The translations under genes were made by a program, and so were the position numbers. DNA of 64,000 nt from an uncultured Spirochaetales bacterium (GTDB taxonomy: Bacteria > Spirochaetota > Spirochaetia > Sphaerochaetales > Sphaerochaetaceae): assembly GCA_949285785.1 (NCBI GenBank), contig CASEAG010000038.1, positions 27,071-91,070 on the forward strand, given 5' to 3'. Shown here one piece after another: positions 22,595 through 32,897 of the stretch. Numbering within the stretch: position 1 is the first letter of the stretch; each line of letters opens with the position of its first letter. A model generated the notes under the pieces. The model saw only the letters and a list, made by a program, of their open reading frames with translations, was not told where the DNA came from and ran no database searches.

Positions 22595-24718
22595 TCACTG
22601 GTAGAGGAAATCCTCTATCCGCTGCGGGAACGATGAGACGCTCAGCCCCTCCTCGTCCGGGATGTAATAGGCCGGAATGCATGCGCGAATGAGCGGCATG
22701 TAGCGTCGGGCCCGCGCGTCGGCTATGACGACGACGCCCCTGTCGTTCTCGCTTCTTATCAGACGGCCGATGCCCTGCTTGAGCGTGATCAGCATCTCGG
22801 GCAGGTCGATCAGCATGTATGGGTTCCTGCCCTCCTTCGCGAGCGCCATGGCGCGTGAGCGGCGGATCGGGTCCTCCACATGGGCGAATGGAAGCTGAGT
22901 GATCACGAGCAGCCTGAGCGAATCGCCGGGCACATCGATGCCCTCCCAGAACGACCTGAGGCCGAAGAGCACGCTTCCCTCGTCCTGACAGAAGGCACGG
23001 CGGAGCTTCTCCGTGCTGGAACCCTTCTTCTGTATCAGCAGCGTCTGGGATATCCCGTCCTTCGCCTCCTCGCTGACGAGATTCAGCATCTCGGTGCTTG
23101 TGAACAGCACAAGGGCGCCTCCCTCGCTGCTTCTCACCGCATCGACGACAAGCGAAGACAGGTAATGGGCGTACTCCCTTCTGGTGGAGACGTTGAAGCT
23201 CATCCCGTCCTCGAGCGCAGGATAAAGCAGCATCGCGTTGCGGGAGTAGTCGAAAGGCGACGGATAGAAGCCGGTGACGAGGTCCTGTCTGTCCTCTAGT
23301 CCGATCTGCGACAAGAAATAGGAGAAGTCCTTCCCCGCCTTGATCGTTGCCGAGGTGCACACCACGCTCTGGAGCTTGTCGAAGATGTCGTCCCTCATCC
23401 GCTTCGCGACTGACAGGGGACTTGTGACCATCGACACCTCCCCCTCCCTGCCGGACCACTGGTAGTGGAAGACCAGCTCGGGATGCGAGGCATGTTCGAT
23501 GAAGGCGTCCAGCAGGTTCTTCCAGCTCATGTATGTGTCGCGGATGGTCGTCGCCATGCGCACATACATGCCATCCTCCTCATCCACGTCGCGGACATCA
23601 AGGAGGAAGGAGAAGAGCTTCAGGAACTGGTCGAGCGTCGAGGCAAGGGCGATGCAGCGCGACCGCTGGACCTGGTCGAACGGGATTCTCGTGTCATCGA
23701 GCAGACACTGGGACGAGAACGTCCTCCTGTCGTCGTCCACGATGATGCCGCCAAGAAGGGAGGCCGCCTCCTGGTTGAACTGTACGGCAAGCGTCGAGAA
23801 TCTCCTTGCATCCTCCCCTGTCACATCCTTCCTCAGAGTCGTGAGGATGTCGGCAAGCGTCATGTCGTGACGGGCCTTGTGGGTGACCTGGAAGAGCCTC
23901 CGGTGCGTTTCGAGTATCCATCGGCGGTCCATATACGTGCTGAAGAACTCCGTGGCCGCCCTGTCGATGTTGTGGCATTCGTCTATAACAAGTCGGTTGT
24001 AGGGCGGGATGATGACGCTCTCGTCGTAGTCCTCCCCCGCATCCGACCTGATGGAGGAGTCGATGAGCAGGAGCGCATGGTTCGTCACGATGATCCTGCT
24101 GTTCCTGGCCTTCTGGAGCGCATTGTAATAGAAGCATCTGGAATAGTGCGGGCACTTCTGCTTCATGCAGGTGTCCTTGTCGCTCCTCACCGTCTGGATG
24201 AAACGGGACGAAAGCAGCCGGTGGTCGAGCTCCTCCACGATGCCCGTGGTGGTGTTGCGGAACCACTGGTATATCCTCTCCTCGTCGCTCTCCTCGTCCT
24301 TGAAGAGAAGCCCGTCGGCCTTCTGCCTGTATGCGTTCATTGCGCCGGTCATCCTGGCGAAGCAGACATAGCGTCCACGTCCCAGCAGAAGGGCGTATGG
24401 AACATCGACGTCCATCAGGCGCTCGAGAGTCGGAAGGTCCTTGTTGATCAGCTGCTGCTGGAGGGCGACGTTGCTGGTTGCTACGACCGTACGGTCCTCT
24501 GCGTTCTCAAGCGCATCGAGGATCGCGACGGAGAGATAGGCATAGCTCTTTCCTATACCCGTACCAGCCTCGATCACGCCGACAGTGTCCTCGGCATAGC
24601 ATCTGGCGACGTCCTGGGCCATGAGAAGCTGGTCGTCCCTCCTCTCATAGTTCCCGAGCCCCTTGTCCAGTATGCCGCCGCGGGCGAATATGTCCTCGAG
24701 CTGCTCCTGCGAGATCAC
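22595..24718 (-). CDS. DinG/YoaA-family ATP-dependent DNA helicase
   Basis: 707 residues of an XPD-like superfamily 2 helicase. Walker A is EAGTGIGKSYAYL (about 50-62). The DEAH-type motif is VIDECHN. Four Cys that could bind an iron-sulphur cluster occur in CFARM and in MKQKCPHYSRCFYYNAL, matching the expected position between motifs I and II. Motifs IV-VI follow: LVLFTSTEML, FGLRSFWEGIDVPGD and QGIGRLIRSENDRG. DinG unwinds DNA and R-loops during damage responses. Its ATG overlaps the stop of the response regulator gene (ATGA), so it is the last gene of the murG operon. Confidence 0.9.
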   Translation of the reverse strand: MISQEQLEDIFARGGILDKGLGNYERRDDQLLMAQDVARCYAEDTVGVIEAGTGIGKSYAYLSVAILDALENAEDRTVVATSNVALQQQLINKDLPTLERLMDVDVPYALLLGRGRYVCFARMTGAMNAYRQKADGLLFKDEESDEERIYQWFRNTTTGIVEELDHRLLSSRFIQTVRSDKDTCMKQKCPHYSRCFYYNALQKARNSRIIVTNHALLLIDSSIRSDAGEDYDESVIIPPYNRLVIDECHNIDRAATEFFSTYMDRRWILETHRRLFQVTHKARHDMTLADILTTLRKDVTGEDARRFSTLAVQFNQEAASLLGGIIVDDDRRTFSSQCLLDDTRIPFDQVQRSRCIALASTLDQFLKLFSFLLDVRDVDEEDGMYVRMATTIRDTYMSWKNLLDAFIEHASHPELVFHYQWSGREGEVSMVTSPLSVAKRMRDDIFDKLQSVVCTSATIKAGKDFSYFLSQIGLEDRQDLVTGFYPSPFDYSRNAMLLYPALEDGMSFNVSTRREYAHYLSSLVVDAVRSSEGGALVLFTSTEMLNLVSEEAKDGISQTLLIQKKGSSTEKLRRAFCQDEGSVLFGLRSFWEGIDVPGDSLRLLVITQLPFAHVEDPIRRSRAMALAKEGRNPYMLIDLPEMLITLKQGIGRLIRSENDRGVVVIADARARRYMPLIRACIPAYYIPDEEGLSVSSFPQRIEDFLYQ

Positions 24719-26070
24719 CTGGCGCTCCCGTATTCTTCGAGCTTCCTGTGAAGCGTCTTGCGTCCAATCCCCAGCACCTCGGCGGCACGGGTCTTGTTGC
24801 CCTTGCAGTGGTCGATGGTGGAAAGGATGATCATCCTCTCGGCATCCTCGAGTCTCGTGCCTATCCTGACGCTGACAGTCTCGTCCAGGCCGCTGTCCAC
24901 GATGTGGGGAGGCAGCTCGTCGACGTCGATGATCCTCCCTCGTGCCATGACGACGCAGCTTTCGACAGTGTTCCTCAGCTCCCTTATGTTGCCGGGCCAG
25001 GAATATGCCATCAGCGCCTTCCTGGCCGCAGGAGTGAAACCTTCGATGCTGCGGCCGTCCTCCTCGTTAAACGTCTTGATAAAAGAGGCGACCAGCAGCG
25101 GGATGTCCTCCTTGCGCTCGCGAAGCGGAGGAACATGGATGTGCACGACGTTGAGCCTGTAGTACAGGTCTTCGCGGAAGCTGCCCTTGCGGATCTCCTC
25201 CTCCAGGTCCCTGTTCGTGGCGGCGACGATGCGCACGTCGACATGAAGCGTCTCCTCGCCTCCTACGCGCTCGAACGAACGCTCCTGCAGGACGCGCAGT
25301 ATCTTGATCTGGGTGTTCTGGTCGATCTCGCCGATCTCGTCCAGGAAGATGGTGCCTCCGTCAGCTAGCTCGAAGCGACCTTTCTTCTGGCTGACGGCAC
25401 CGGTGAACGCGCCCTTCTCATGACCGAAGAGCTCGCTTTCCAGAAGCGTCGGCGACAACGATGCGCAGTTGACCTTGATGAACGGCCCCTGGCTGCGGTT
25501 CGAGAGGCTGTGTATCGCATCGGCGACGAGCTCCTTGCCCGTGCCGCTCTCCCCCGTGACCAGGACCGACGCCTTAGACGGAGCGACCTGCTGTATGACC
25601 TCCATCATCTTCGCCACAGCGGAGCTCTTGCCGACGATACCGTCGTAGCCCTGCCGCTTGCGAAGAGTGTCGAGCTCCGCCTTGAGCCTGGTGTTCTGCT
25701 CGCTGATCGTCCTGTTGTGCAGCGCCTTGCCGACCGTGAGGATCAGGTGGTCCAGGTCGACCGGCTTGGTGAAGAAGTCGACGGCACCGTCCCTCATCGC
25801 CTGAACGGCGTCCTCGATCGAGCCATGGCCGGTCAGGACGATCACAGGCAGCGTCGGATAGGCCGAGCTGATCTTCTTGAGAAGGTCGTAGCCGCTCATG
25901 CCGGGCATCCTGAGGTCGGTCACCACGAGGTCGACCGACTTCCTGTTGACGATGGACCAGGCCTCCTGTCCATCGGCCGCCTCGAGGGTGTCGTAGCCCT
26001 CGTCCTCGAATGCTATGCAAAGTCCGGAGCGGATGTTCTTCTCGTCATCTACCACCAGTATCGTGGCCAT
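24715..26070 (-). CDS. NtrC-family sigma-54 activator (Rrp2-like response regulator)
   Basis: 451 residues in three domains. The receiver (1-120) has the acidic pair D8/D9, phosphoacceptor D52, T80 and K102. The AAA+ domain has Walker A GESGTGKE (173-180), the sigma-54 contact loop GAFTGA (220-225), Walker B GGTIFLDEIG and the WPGNIREL sensor II region. A Fis-type HTH closes the protein (GNKTRAAEVLGIGRKTLHRKLEE). All residues needed for activating sigma-54 polymerase are present. It overlaps the kinase gene by 26 bases. Domain layout and gene neighbours match Borrelia Rrp2, which drives rpoS. No rpoN gene is in the window. Confidence 0.95.
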   Translation of the reverse strand: MATILVVDDEKNIRSGLCIAFEDEGYDTLEAADGQEAWSIVNRKSVDLVVTDLRMPGMSGYDLLKKISSAYPTLPVIVLTGHGSIEDAVQAMRDGAVDFFTKPVDLDHLILTVGKALHNRTISEQNTRLKAELDTLRKRQGYDGIVGKSSAVAKMMEVIQQVAPSKASVLVTGESGTGKELVADAIHSLSNRSQGPFIKVNCASLSPTLLESELFGHEKGAFTGAVSQKKGRFELADGGTIFLDEIGEIDQNTQIKILRVLQERSFERVGGEETLHVDVRIVAATNRDLEEEIRKGSFREDLYYRLNVVHIHVPPLRERKEDIPLLVASFIKTFNEEDGRSIEGFTPAARKALMAYSWPGNIRELRNTVESCVVMARGRIIDVDELPPHIVDSGLDETVSVRIGTRLEDAERMIILSTIDHCKGNKTRAAEVLGIGRKTLHRKLEEYGSAR

Positions 26071-27241
26071 CGGATACCTCCTCGATGTTCTCTATGGCGA
26101 TCCTCTCGTCGCTGGGAACCGGCAGAGAGATCGTGAACGTCGTGCCCTTGCCGACCTCGGACGAGACGCTTATGTCGCCGTCATGCTCCTTGACGATCTT
26201 GTACACCACCGTCAGACCGAGTCCCGTGCCGGAGGCCTTCGTCGTGAAGTACGGCTCGAAGATCTTTCCGATATGCTCCTGGTCTATTCCACAGCCGGTG
26301 TCCTTCACCGAGATCTTCACGTAGTCGCCGTCCGACCAGACATCGATGTCGAGACGTCCTCCGTCCTCCATCGCGTTCATCGCGTTCTTGACGATGTTCA
26401 AAAGCGCCTGGCGCAGATAGTTCACGTCTATCATCAGCTGCGGCAGGAACGGCTGGATCTTCACCACGAGCCTGATGCCATGCTCCTCGAGCTCCGGGCG
26501 GACGAAGTCCTCCAGGGCGCCGATCACGGCGTCTATCCTCTGCTTGGACAGGGAGACGTTCATCGGACGCACCGCGAAGAGGAAGTCCACCGCGATTCCG
26601 TTGAGATGCCCTATCTCCTCCTCGAGCACGCCGAGGTAGCGCTGGGCGTCATCGAGCGTGAGGCTGCCCTTCCTCTGGAACGCCTTGCGAAGCAGCTGGA
26701 TGTGGATCTGCATCGCGGCAAGCGGGTTCTTTATCTCATGGGCGACACCGGCGGCCATGGTCGTCATTGCGGCAAGCGATTCACTTCGCCTGAGGCGGGC
26801 CTGGTCCCTCCTAAGCGATGTCACGTCCCTGGTCACTATGTCCAGATACGGCTTGTCATCGATCTCGAGAGTACGGTTGACGATGCTTATGATGCGCACC
26901 TCGCTACCCTGCTGGAACGAGAACTCCCTTGTGTTCTCCTCGTCCCCTGCCTCCAGGCCCTGGAGGTACTCCAGCACCTGCTCGTCAGTGACGACCTCGT
27001 CCAGGTGATGGCCTTCGCTTCTGGACAGATAGAGCCTGTTGGTCGGGATCATCGTGCCGAAGGAGACGTTGGCGTAGCGTATCAGCCCGTCCTGGAGCAC
27101 ACAGTGGCCCTCCCGGCTGTTCTCCATGAGGCTCTGCAGCAGGTCTGTCATCGTGAGCTGGGAAAGCATTATCCGCTTCAGCTCCGCCCTGGGCATGCTG
27201 TCGATCTTCTCGATCGCCTTTCTGAGTATCCTGTCCGTCAT
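26045..27241 (-). CDS. Cytoplasmic PAS histidine kinase (Hk2-like), partner of the NtrC regulator
   Basis: 398 residues from MTDRILRKAIEKID; the ATG overlaps the holB stop (ATGA), and the longer reading frame upstream lies inside holB. A helical N-terminus (1-40) leads to a PAS-like sensor (about 41-142). The HisKA helix has the phosphoacceptor in VAHEIKNPL (H168). The ATPase domain shows N-box NIVKNAMNAM, G1 DTGCGI, F-box FEPYFTTK and G2 GTGLGL. No transmembrane segment is present, so it senses a cytoplasmic signal. The fused gene order with the regulator makes the pairing near certain. Confidence 0.93.
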   Translation of the reverse strand: MTDRILRKAIEKIDSMPRAELKRIMLSQLTMTDLLQSLMENSREGHCVLQDGLIRYANVSFGTMIPTNRLYLSRSEGHHLDEVVTDEQVLEYLQGLEAGDEENTREFSFQQGSEVRIISIVNRTLEIDDKPYLDIVTRDVTSLRRDQARLRRSESLAAMTTMAAGVAHEIKNPLAAMQIHIQLLRKAFQRKGSLTLDDAQRYLGVLEEEIGHLNGIAVDFLFAVRPMNVSLSKQRIDAVIGALEDFVRPELEEHGIRLVVKIQPFLPQLMIDVNYLRQALLNIVKNAMNAMEDGGRLDIDVWSDGDYVKISVKDTGCGIDQEHIGKIFEPYFTTKASGTGLGLTVVYKIVKEHDGDISVSSEVGKGTTFTISLPVPSDERIAIENIEEVSDGHDTGGR

Positions 27242-28368
27242 AACGCAACCAGCCTCCTGCCGATACGCTCCATCATGGTACGGCTGTTCTGGCTGTAGGT
27301 CTTCGCCTCGCTCTGGCAGACGGACAGGAGACAGAGCATCTTCTGGGAGCGCTTCAGGTCGATGTGATCCTGTCTGAATCCGTCCTCGATTATCGCGACG
27401 ACCTTGCCAAGGAATATGTCGCAGGCATCCCACTGGTCCAGATGGGAGCACAGGTCACCAAGGGCCTGAGGATCGTACATGGTCCGCTTCGTGACCAGCG
27501 CATGCACGAAGTCCTCCGCCCTCACCTCGAGATCCGTCATGTCAAGGCCGCTTGTGGAGCAGATGAAGTCGTGTATGTCGTCCTGCCCGTCGGCATGATA
27601 CAGGTCCCTGAGCAGTGCCTTCTGGACCCGCTTGTCGATTGGCGGAAATGCATACTGCCTTACGCGCGAGAGAATCGTCGCGAGGATGCGGCCCGCGTTC
27701 CTTGACACCAGGATGATGTATGCCCCCTGCGGCGGCTCCTCCAGGAGCTTGAGGATCGAGTTCATCGCGCCGACCGTGACATCCTCTATGTTCTCGAGGA
27801 TGACGACCTTGTTCTGCCCTGCGTTCTGCTGCATGAAAGCCTGTATGGCCCTGATCTGGTCTATCGTGAAGTTACCGCTGCGGCGCCTTCTGGAAAGAAA
27901 CCGTGCCAAGGCTGCGTCATAACGCGAGAGGAAGTCCTGGACCGCCTTCTCGTCGAAATCATCAGGCGCTTCGTAGAGCACGTCGGAAAGCTCGCCGGCC
28001 GCGGCGAATGCATCCTTGTCGCCGCCGCTGAAAAAGACCTCATGGAAGGCTGAGAGCTCGATGCGGGTCTCGTGTATCATCGCGTCCAGCGACCAGCGGG
28101 TCCGCTGCCGGGCGAAGTGATTCCTCATCGCCCTGAGCCTCATTGTGCCGTCGCGGTCAGACAGGATGATCAGGTCGGGGCATTCGAGACGTGCATATGC
28201 GTCTTCCTCCCCGATGAGCGAAAGACCCAGCTCGATGGCAGCGCTCATCCTGCCGCTGTACGGCCTGCCATGGAAGAGCAGCGATTGGGGCAGACTTCCG
28301 TCTGCCAGTTCATCGGACAGCCTGGCCGCGATGCCGGGCTGGATGCGCTCCAGTCTAGACAGCGGCAT
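27238..28368 (-). CDS. holB: DNA polymerase III delta'-like clamp-loader subunit
   Basis: 376 residues of the clamp-loader AAA+ fold. LPQSLLFHGRPYSGRMSAAIELG is the position of Walker A, degenerate as in delta' subunits that do not hydrolyse ATP. NKVVILENIEDVTVGAMNSILKLLEEPP is the highly characteristic HolB/DnaX block, followed by ILVSRNAGRILATILSRVRQYAFP, where the usual SRC is SRV. An insertion of about 80 residues lies between the first two blocks. No zinc-binding cysteines are visible. It overlaps both neighbours in the murG operon. Confidence 0.85.
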   Translation of the reverse strand: MPLSRLERIQPGIAARLSDELADGSLPQSLLFHGRPYSGRMSAAIELGLSLIGEEDAYARLECPDLIILSDRDGTMRLRAMRNHFARQRTRWSLDAMIHETRIELSAFHEVFFSGGDKDAFAAAGELSDVLYEAPDDFDEKAVQDFLSRYDAALARFLSRRRRSGNFTIDQIRAIQAFMQQNAGQNKVVILENIEDVTVGAMNSILKLLEEPPQGAYIILVSRNAGRILATILSRVRQYAFPPIDKRVQKALLRDLYHADGQDDIHDFICSTSGLDMTDLEVRAEDFVHALVTKRTMYDPQALGDLCSHLDQWDACDIFLGKVVAIIEDGFRQDHIDLKRSQKMLCLLSVCQSEAKTYSQNSRTMMERIGRRLVAL

Positions 28369-28918
28369 GGGAGACCTCCTGAATTGTCCTGATGCCCTCC
28401 TGGGTCAGAGTCTCCAGCGTCCCTATGGTCGCTGGCAGCAGTGGCTGGACGATGCGGCTTATGATGACCGAGGAGGAGAAATACGGCGTGAAGTCGATGA
28501 GACTCTGAAGCGATAGCAGGTATACGACCACTGCGACGGCCATCAGGCTCACCACCACCCCCCACACGAAGCCGAGTATGTTGTCGACGACAGAGAGGTT
28601 GAACGTCTTGACTATATGGCGCAGCATCATCCCCACCAGCAGCACGACGAGAAAGCCGATCAACCACATCGCAAGGAACGTCAGGAACGCGACAACCCAG
28701 TGCGGCCACGAGGATGGAAGCAGAGACGCCATCGTGTCCGATGCCACAGGCGTGAACATGATTGCGACAAGCAGGCCGATGAAGATGCCCATCCATTTGC
28801 TCATCTCCATCACGAAGCCCCTGATACAGCAGAAGACGGCGCTTATCATGCATATGACGAAGATTACGATGTCCACGACGGATATGCCTATGGATCCTAT
28901 ATTAATCACTGTGTCCAT
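28355..28918 (-). CDS. CvpA family inner-membrane protein
   Basis: 187 residues from MDTVINIGSIGISVVD; the chosen start lies just after the murG stop. Four transmembrane helices are visible (about 10-32, 45-65, 77-100 and 115-140), with the family segment DIVIFVICMISAVFCCIRGFVMEMSKWMGIFIG at the N-terminus and the conserved VDNILGFVWGVVVSLMAV. CvpA is needed for colicin V export in E. coli and more generally for envelope integrity; its biochemical role is not settled. It lies between murG and holB. Confidence 0.82.
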   Translation of the reverse strand: MDTVINIGSIGISVVDIVIFVICMISAVFCCIRGFVMEMSKWMGIFIGLLVAIMFTPVASDTMASLLPSSWPHWVVAFLTFLAMWLIGFLVVLLVGMMLRHIVKTFNLSVVDNILGFVWGVVVSLMAVAVVVYLLSLQSLIDFTPYFSSSVIISRIVQPLLPATIGTLETLTQEGIRTIQEVSHAAV

Positions 28919-28923
28919 TCCAC

Positions 28924-29952
28924 TCACCTCTTCTCTAACAGTATGCCGGCGATGCGTCTGGCGGCGTCGGCATGTCCTTCCTTCGATGCCGCCAGGGCGA
29001 TGCCTGCGTTCAGATCGTCGTCCTCCATCAGCGACACCACGGCTTTCATGAAATCGTCTGTCTGTGCATAGACCATGCAGGCCCCCTTTTTCTCCATATG
29101 GAGGGCGTTCTCCACCTGGTCGCCCCTGCTTGCATGGCGTAGGGGGATCAGCAGCGAGCACTTGCCCAGGGCGCAGATCTCCGCGATCGCATTGGCTCCG
29201 GCCCGGCTTATGACGAGACGGGAACGGGCCATCAGCCCCGCAAGCTCCCTGTCGATGAACTCCCTCTGCTCATACCCCTCCGCGCTTTTCGACATGTCGC
29301 CATGGCCGCCGCACTGGTGGACCACCCTGTAGCGCGGACACAACCGGTCAAGATTTGCATAGATCAGGTCGTTGACCTCGCTGGCACCCTGGCTGCCGCC
29401 GAGCACGAGGATAAGATTCCTCTCCTGCTCCACATTGTCTTTCGACAGGGCGAGCACGTCGCTTCTGACCGGGTTGCCGGTCAGCACATACTTCACACCA
29501 TCGACGAGGGGACTGTCGAACGACAGGCAGACCACATCTGCATGACGGGCGTTGAGCCTGTTGGCAAGACCCATGGAGAAGTCGCTCTCATGGGTGACGA
29601 TCCTGATGCCTAGCGAGGATGCGGCCGCCACGACGGGAACGGAGACGAATCCTCCTTTGGAGAAGAGCACGTCGGGTCTCTGCTCACGAAGGATCCTCCT
29701 GGCCTGCACATAGCCCTTTATGACACGAAGCATGTCGGTGAGGTTGCGTAGCGAGAAGTAGCGCCTCAGCTTGCCGGTGGATATGGCATGAAAGGGCATG
29801 TTCCTGTCCTCGACGATCCTGCGCTCCCTTTCACTGTCGCCGCCGATGAAGAAGGCCTCGAGGCCTTCGTCCATGCGCCTCAGCTCATCATAAACGCTGA
29901 GTGCCGGAATGACATGGCCGAGGGTGCCACCTCCTGTAAGCGCGACTTTCAT
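28924..29952 (-). CDS. murG: UDP-GlcNAc:lipid I N-acetylglucosaminyltransferase MurG
   Basis: 342 residues of the GT28 fold. It converts lipid I to lipid II on the inner face of the membrane. The N-terminal loop is GGGTLGHVIPALSV (usual GGTGGHxxPA). Membrane-proximal SKGGFVSVPVVAAA is the acceptor-side motif. The donor site is VLGGSQGASEVNDLI, and the UDP-GlcNAc loop ARSRLVISRAGANAIAEI is followed by PLRHASRGDQVENA. It heads the operon to dinG and is divergent from secA. Predicted promoter boxes end close to the ATG and no Shine-Dalgarno is seen. Confidence 0.92.
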   Translation of the reverse strand: MKVALTGGGTLGHVIPALSVYDELRRMDEGLEAFFIGGDSERERRIVEDRNMPFHAISTGKLRRYFSLRNLTDMLRVIKGYVQARRILREQRPDVLFSKGGFVSVPVVAAASSLGIRIVTHESDFSMGLANRLNARHADVVCLSFDSPLVDGVKYVLTGNPVRSDVLALSKDNVEQERNLILVLGGSQGASEVNDLIYANLDRLCPRYRVVHQCGGHGDMSKSAEGYEQREFIDRELAGLMARSRLVISRAGANAIAEICALGKCSLLIPLRHASRGDQVENALHMEKKGACMVYAQTDDFMKAVVSLMEDDDLNAGIALAASKEGHADAARRIAGILLEKR

Positions 29953-29961
29953 GACCCAAAA

Positions 29962-29988
29962 GTACTATCCACCACTTGGATGTGTCAA
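29962..29988 (-). promoter_or_regulatory. Predicted murG operon promoter
   Basis: On the minus strand TTGACA (29988-29983) and TAGTAC (29967-29962) with a 15-base spacer; an alternative -10 TACTTT (29964-29959) gives 18. Either ends only 6-9 bases before the ATG. Confidence 0.45.
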
Positions 29989-30069
29989 TTGGATACAGCT
30001 GTTTCAATTTGACACTATCAGGACCCGTTGTTTTCTCTTTCACCGTTTTTCGTTACTATTCGACCTGTT

Positions 30070-32844
30070 ATGGCCAAGAATCTACTCGCCGCACTTTTCG
30101 GCGGCACAAAGCACGACAAGGACATGAGACGTCTCCAGCCGATCGTGGCGAACGTCAACGCACAGGCATCCTGGGCACAGGGCCTCAGTCAGGAGGACAT
30201 GGTCGCCCAGACGAATGAATGGAGACGTCAGCTGACAGAAGGGACGGTCACTCTCGACGAGCTTCTTCCCAAGGCCTTCGCCATGGCGCGCGAGGCGAGC
30301 TTCCGCGTTCTGGGCGAACGGCACTACGATGTGCAGATAATGGGTGCCATCGTCCTGCACCAGGGCGACATCCTCGAGATGAAGACCGGTGAAGGCAAGA
30401 CGCTGACCTGCGTACCCGCAGCCTACCTCAACGCACTTCCCGGCAAGGGCGTGCATGTCGTGACGGTCAACGAATACCTGGCGGGAAGAGACGCCGCCTG
30501 GATGGGGCCGGTCTACTCGTACCTCGGCCTCACGACGGGTGTCGTCATGTCCAACCAGGATGTCGCGAGCAAGCGTCGCGCCTACCAATGCGACATCACG
30601 TACTGCACGAACAACGAGCTTGGATTCGACTACCTGAGGGACAATATGTCATGGAGCCTGGATCAGAAGGTTCAGAGGGGCCATGCCTACTGTATCGTCG
30701 ACGAGATCGACTCGATCCTGATAGACGAGGCCCGCACCCCTCTGATCATCTCCGGTCAGGCCGAGGACGACTCGAAGCAGGTCAAGGCGGCAGACGGAAT
30801 CGTGAAGTTCCTCAAGGAATGCGAGAAGAACCCCGAGACCGGCGAATACTACGAGCTGACGAAGATGGAGATGCTCGACAGGAGGACCGTCGAGGCATTC
30901 GACGAGCGTGGCGACTACAGGATCGACGAGAAGAGCAAGAACGTCACCTTCACCAAGCAGGGCATCGACAACCTCGAGAGGATACTGAAGCAGCAGGGCC
31001 TCCTGGTGACCTCCACCGACGAGGATGGGAACGATGTGACCAGCATCTACGATGACGGCAACTTCGAGATGATCCACTACTGCACAGAGGCCGTGGTCGC
31101 CCACAGGCTGTACGAAAAGGACGTCGACTACGTGGTCAACGACGGCCAGGTCGAGATCGTCGACCAGTTCACGGGACGTGTGCTTCCCGGACGCCGCTAC
31201 TCCGGCGGGCTCCATCAGGCGATAGAGGCCAAGGAAGGCGTGAAGATCCTAGGACAGTCCAAGACCTTCGCAACCATAACATTCCAGAACTTCTTCAGGA
31301 TGTATTCGAAGCTCTCCGGCATGACAGGAACCGCTGACACCGAGGCCAATGAGTTCAAGCAGATCTACGACCTGGATGTCGTGGTCGTGCCGACGAACAG
31401 GCCCATACAGAGGAAGGACCTTCCGGACCTCATCTACTACAACGAGGAGATGAAGTTCAACGCCATCGTCGAGGAGGTCAGGAGGATACATGCCACAGGA
31501 CAGCCGGTCCTCGTCGGCACCGTCTCCATCGAGAAGTCGGAGGCGCTCTCGAAGCTCTTCCGCCGTGCAGGGATCCAGCACGAGGTGCTCAACGCAAAGA
31601 ACCACGCCCGGGAGGCCTTCATCATAGGAGAGGCCGGCAGCAAGGGTGCCGTCACGATCTCCACGAACATGGCGGGACGAGGAACCGACATCAAGCTGGG
31701 AGGCTCTCCTGAGCACATGGCCCTGAAGAAGGTCGGCAGCGAAGCCAGCCCCGAGGAGCTCAGGGCGGCGGTCCAGGAGATTATGCCGCAGTGGAGGAGG
31801 AACTACGAGGAGGTCAAGGCTCTCGGAGGCCTTTACATCATCGGAAGCGAACGCCACGAGTCGAGACGCATCGACAACCAGCTTCGCGGACGTTCCGGAC
31901 GCCAGGGCGACCCGGGCTCGTCCAGGTTCTTCGTCTCCATGGAGGACTCGCTGATGAGGCTATTCGCCTCGGACACGGTCCGCTCGCTCGTCGGCAGACT
32001 CGGGATGTCTGACGGTTCTCCGATCGAGAACAAGATGCTGACCAACGCCATCGAGAAGGCCCAGATGCGGGTCGAGGAGCGCAACTTCGAGATAAGAAAG
32101 CGTCTGCTCGACTACGACGACGTCCTCAACGAGGAGAGGAACTACATCTACGAGCAGAGGGACGAGATCCTCTCCAGCGACGACCTGTCGGCCCGCATAA
32201 AGGAGAACTGCCGCATATTCACGCAGTCCCTGTACGAGGAGACTCAGAAGGACGGCGCCTCCCGTTTCCGCGAAGCGCTGCAGCACACGTTCACGACGAA
32301 CTTCGATCTGAGTGACGACGAGTACGCCTCCAAGCCCGTCGATACGGTCTGCGATAGGATCGACACGATCATCGAGGACAAGGAGCAGCTGATCGGCAAG
32401 GCCAACTTCAACCTGTTCCTGCGCTCTGTCTACCTCAGGAACATCGACAGGCGCTGGATCGACCATCTGGATGTCCTCGACGAGCTCAAGGACGCCAGCC
32501 AGCTGAAGAGCTACGCACAGAAGAACCCGCTGATCGAGTACAAGAACGAGGCATCCGACGCCTACGACAGGATGCTCGAGGAGATCAGCGAGAACGTGTG
32601 CCGCATGGCAGTCGCCGCGAAGTTCGTGCTCAAGGCCGCCAACCGTACGCCATCCCACCAGAAGCTCGTGCTCTCCAGACCCGATTCCAGGCAGAACACG
32701 CCCCAGAGGAACGACAAGCCGGTCACGGCCAGTGCGATGAACACTACCACGGTCGTCAGATCCACACCCAAGGTCGGACGCAACGACCCCTGCCCATGCG
32801 GAAGCGGCAAGAAGTACAAGAACTGCTGCGGGCGGAATGCCTGA
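30070..32844 (+). CDS. secA: Preprotein translocase ATPase SecA
   Basis: The motor of the Sec export pathway at the cytoplasmic membrane. 924 residues from [19 protein letters not shown]. Walker A is MKTGEGKTL (about 100-108), followed by [13 protein letters not shown] and the DEAD-like [21 protein letters not shown]. The PPXD segment, HSD and HWD follow, with [13 protein letters not shown] and [23 protein letters not shown] in motor domain 2. The C-terminal zinc motif [13 protein letters not shown] binds SecB and lipids. No Shine-Dalgarno precedes the ATG and a TACTAT box (30054-30059) ends ten bases before it. Divergent from murG. Confidence 0.97.
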   Translation: MAKNLLAALFGGTKHDKDMRRLQPIVANVNAQASWAQGLSQEDMVAQTNEWRRQLTEGTVTLDELLPKAFAMAREASFRVLGERHYDVQIMGAIVLHQGDILEMKTGEGKTLTCVPAAYLNALPGKGVHVVTVNEYLAGRDAAWMGPVYSYLGLTTGVVMSNQDVASKRRAYQCDITYCTNNELGFDYLRDNMSWSLDQKVQRGHAYCIVDEIDSILIDEARTPLIISGQAEDDSKQVKAADGIVKFLKECEKNPETGEYYELTKMEMLDRRTVEAFDERGDYRIDEKSKNVTFTKQGIDNLERILKQQGLLVTSTDEDGNDVTSIYDDGNFEMIHYCTEAVVAHRLYEKDVDYVVNDGQVEIVDQFTGRVLPGRRYSGGLHQAIEAKEGVKILGQSKTFATITFQNFFRMYSKLSGMTGTADTEANEFKQIYDLDVVVVPTNRPIQRKDLPDLIYYNEEMKFNAIVEEVRRIHATGQPVLVGTVSIEKSEALSKLFRRAGIQHEVLNAKNHAREAFIIGEAGSKGAVTISTNMAGRGTDIKLGGSPEHMALKKVGSEASPEELRAAVQEIMPQWRRNYEEVKALGGLYIIGSERHESRRIDNQLRGRSGRQGDPGSSRFFVSMEDSLMRLFASDTVRSLVGRLGMSDGSPIENKMLTNAIEKAQMRVEERNFEIRKRLLDYDDVLNEERNYIYEQRDEILSSDDLSARIKENCRIFTQSLYEETQKDGASRFREALQHTFTTNFDLSDDEYASKPVDTVCDRIDTIIEDKEQLIGKANFNLFLRSVYLRNIDRRWIDHLDVLDELKDASQLKSYAQKNPLIEYKNEASDAYDRMLEEISENVCRMAVAAKFVLKAANRTPSHQKLVLSRPDSRQNTPQRNDKPVTASAMNTTTVVRSTPKVGRNDPCPCGSGKKYKNCCGRNA

Positions 32845-32858
32845 GGCGGGCAGACATG

Positions 32859-32897
32859 GAGAGCGGGTGTCATGAGTGATGCCCGCTCTCTTCTTGT
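32859..32897 (+). terminator. Terminator after secA
   Basis: A nine-base-pair GC-rich stem GAGAGCGGG/CCCGCTCTC (32859-32867 with 32882-32890) with a partly paired 14-base loop, then TTCTTGT. Confidence 0.65.

Noticed and set aside
23465..24751. Long plus-strand frames opposite dinG, the response regulator and the kinase (also 26015-27298)
   Set aside because: GC-rich third positions create long antisense frames; the minus-strand genes are certain.
29982..30015. GTGTCA and TGACAC half-sites resembling a third copy of the enhancer palindrome
   Set aside because: The halves are 22 bases apart and coincide with TTGACA motifs, the murG -35 and a possible secA -35; the 15-bp palindrome architecture is absent.
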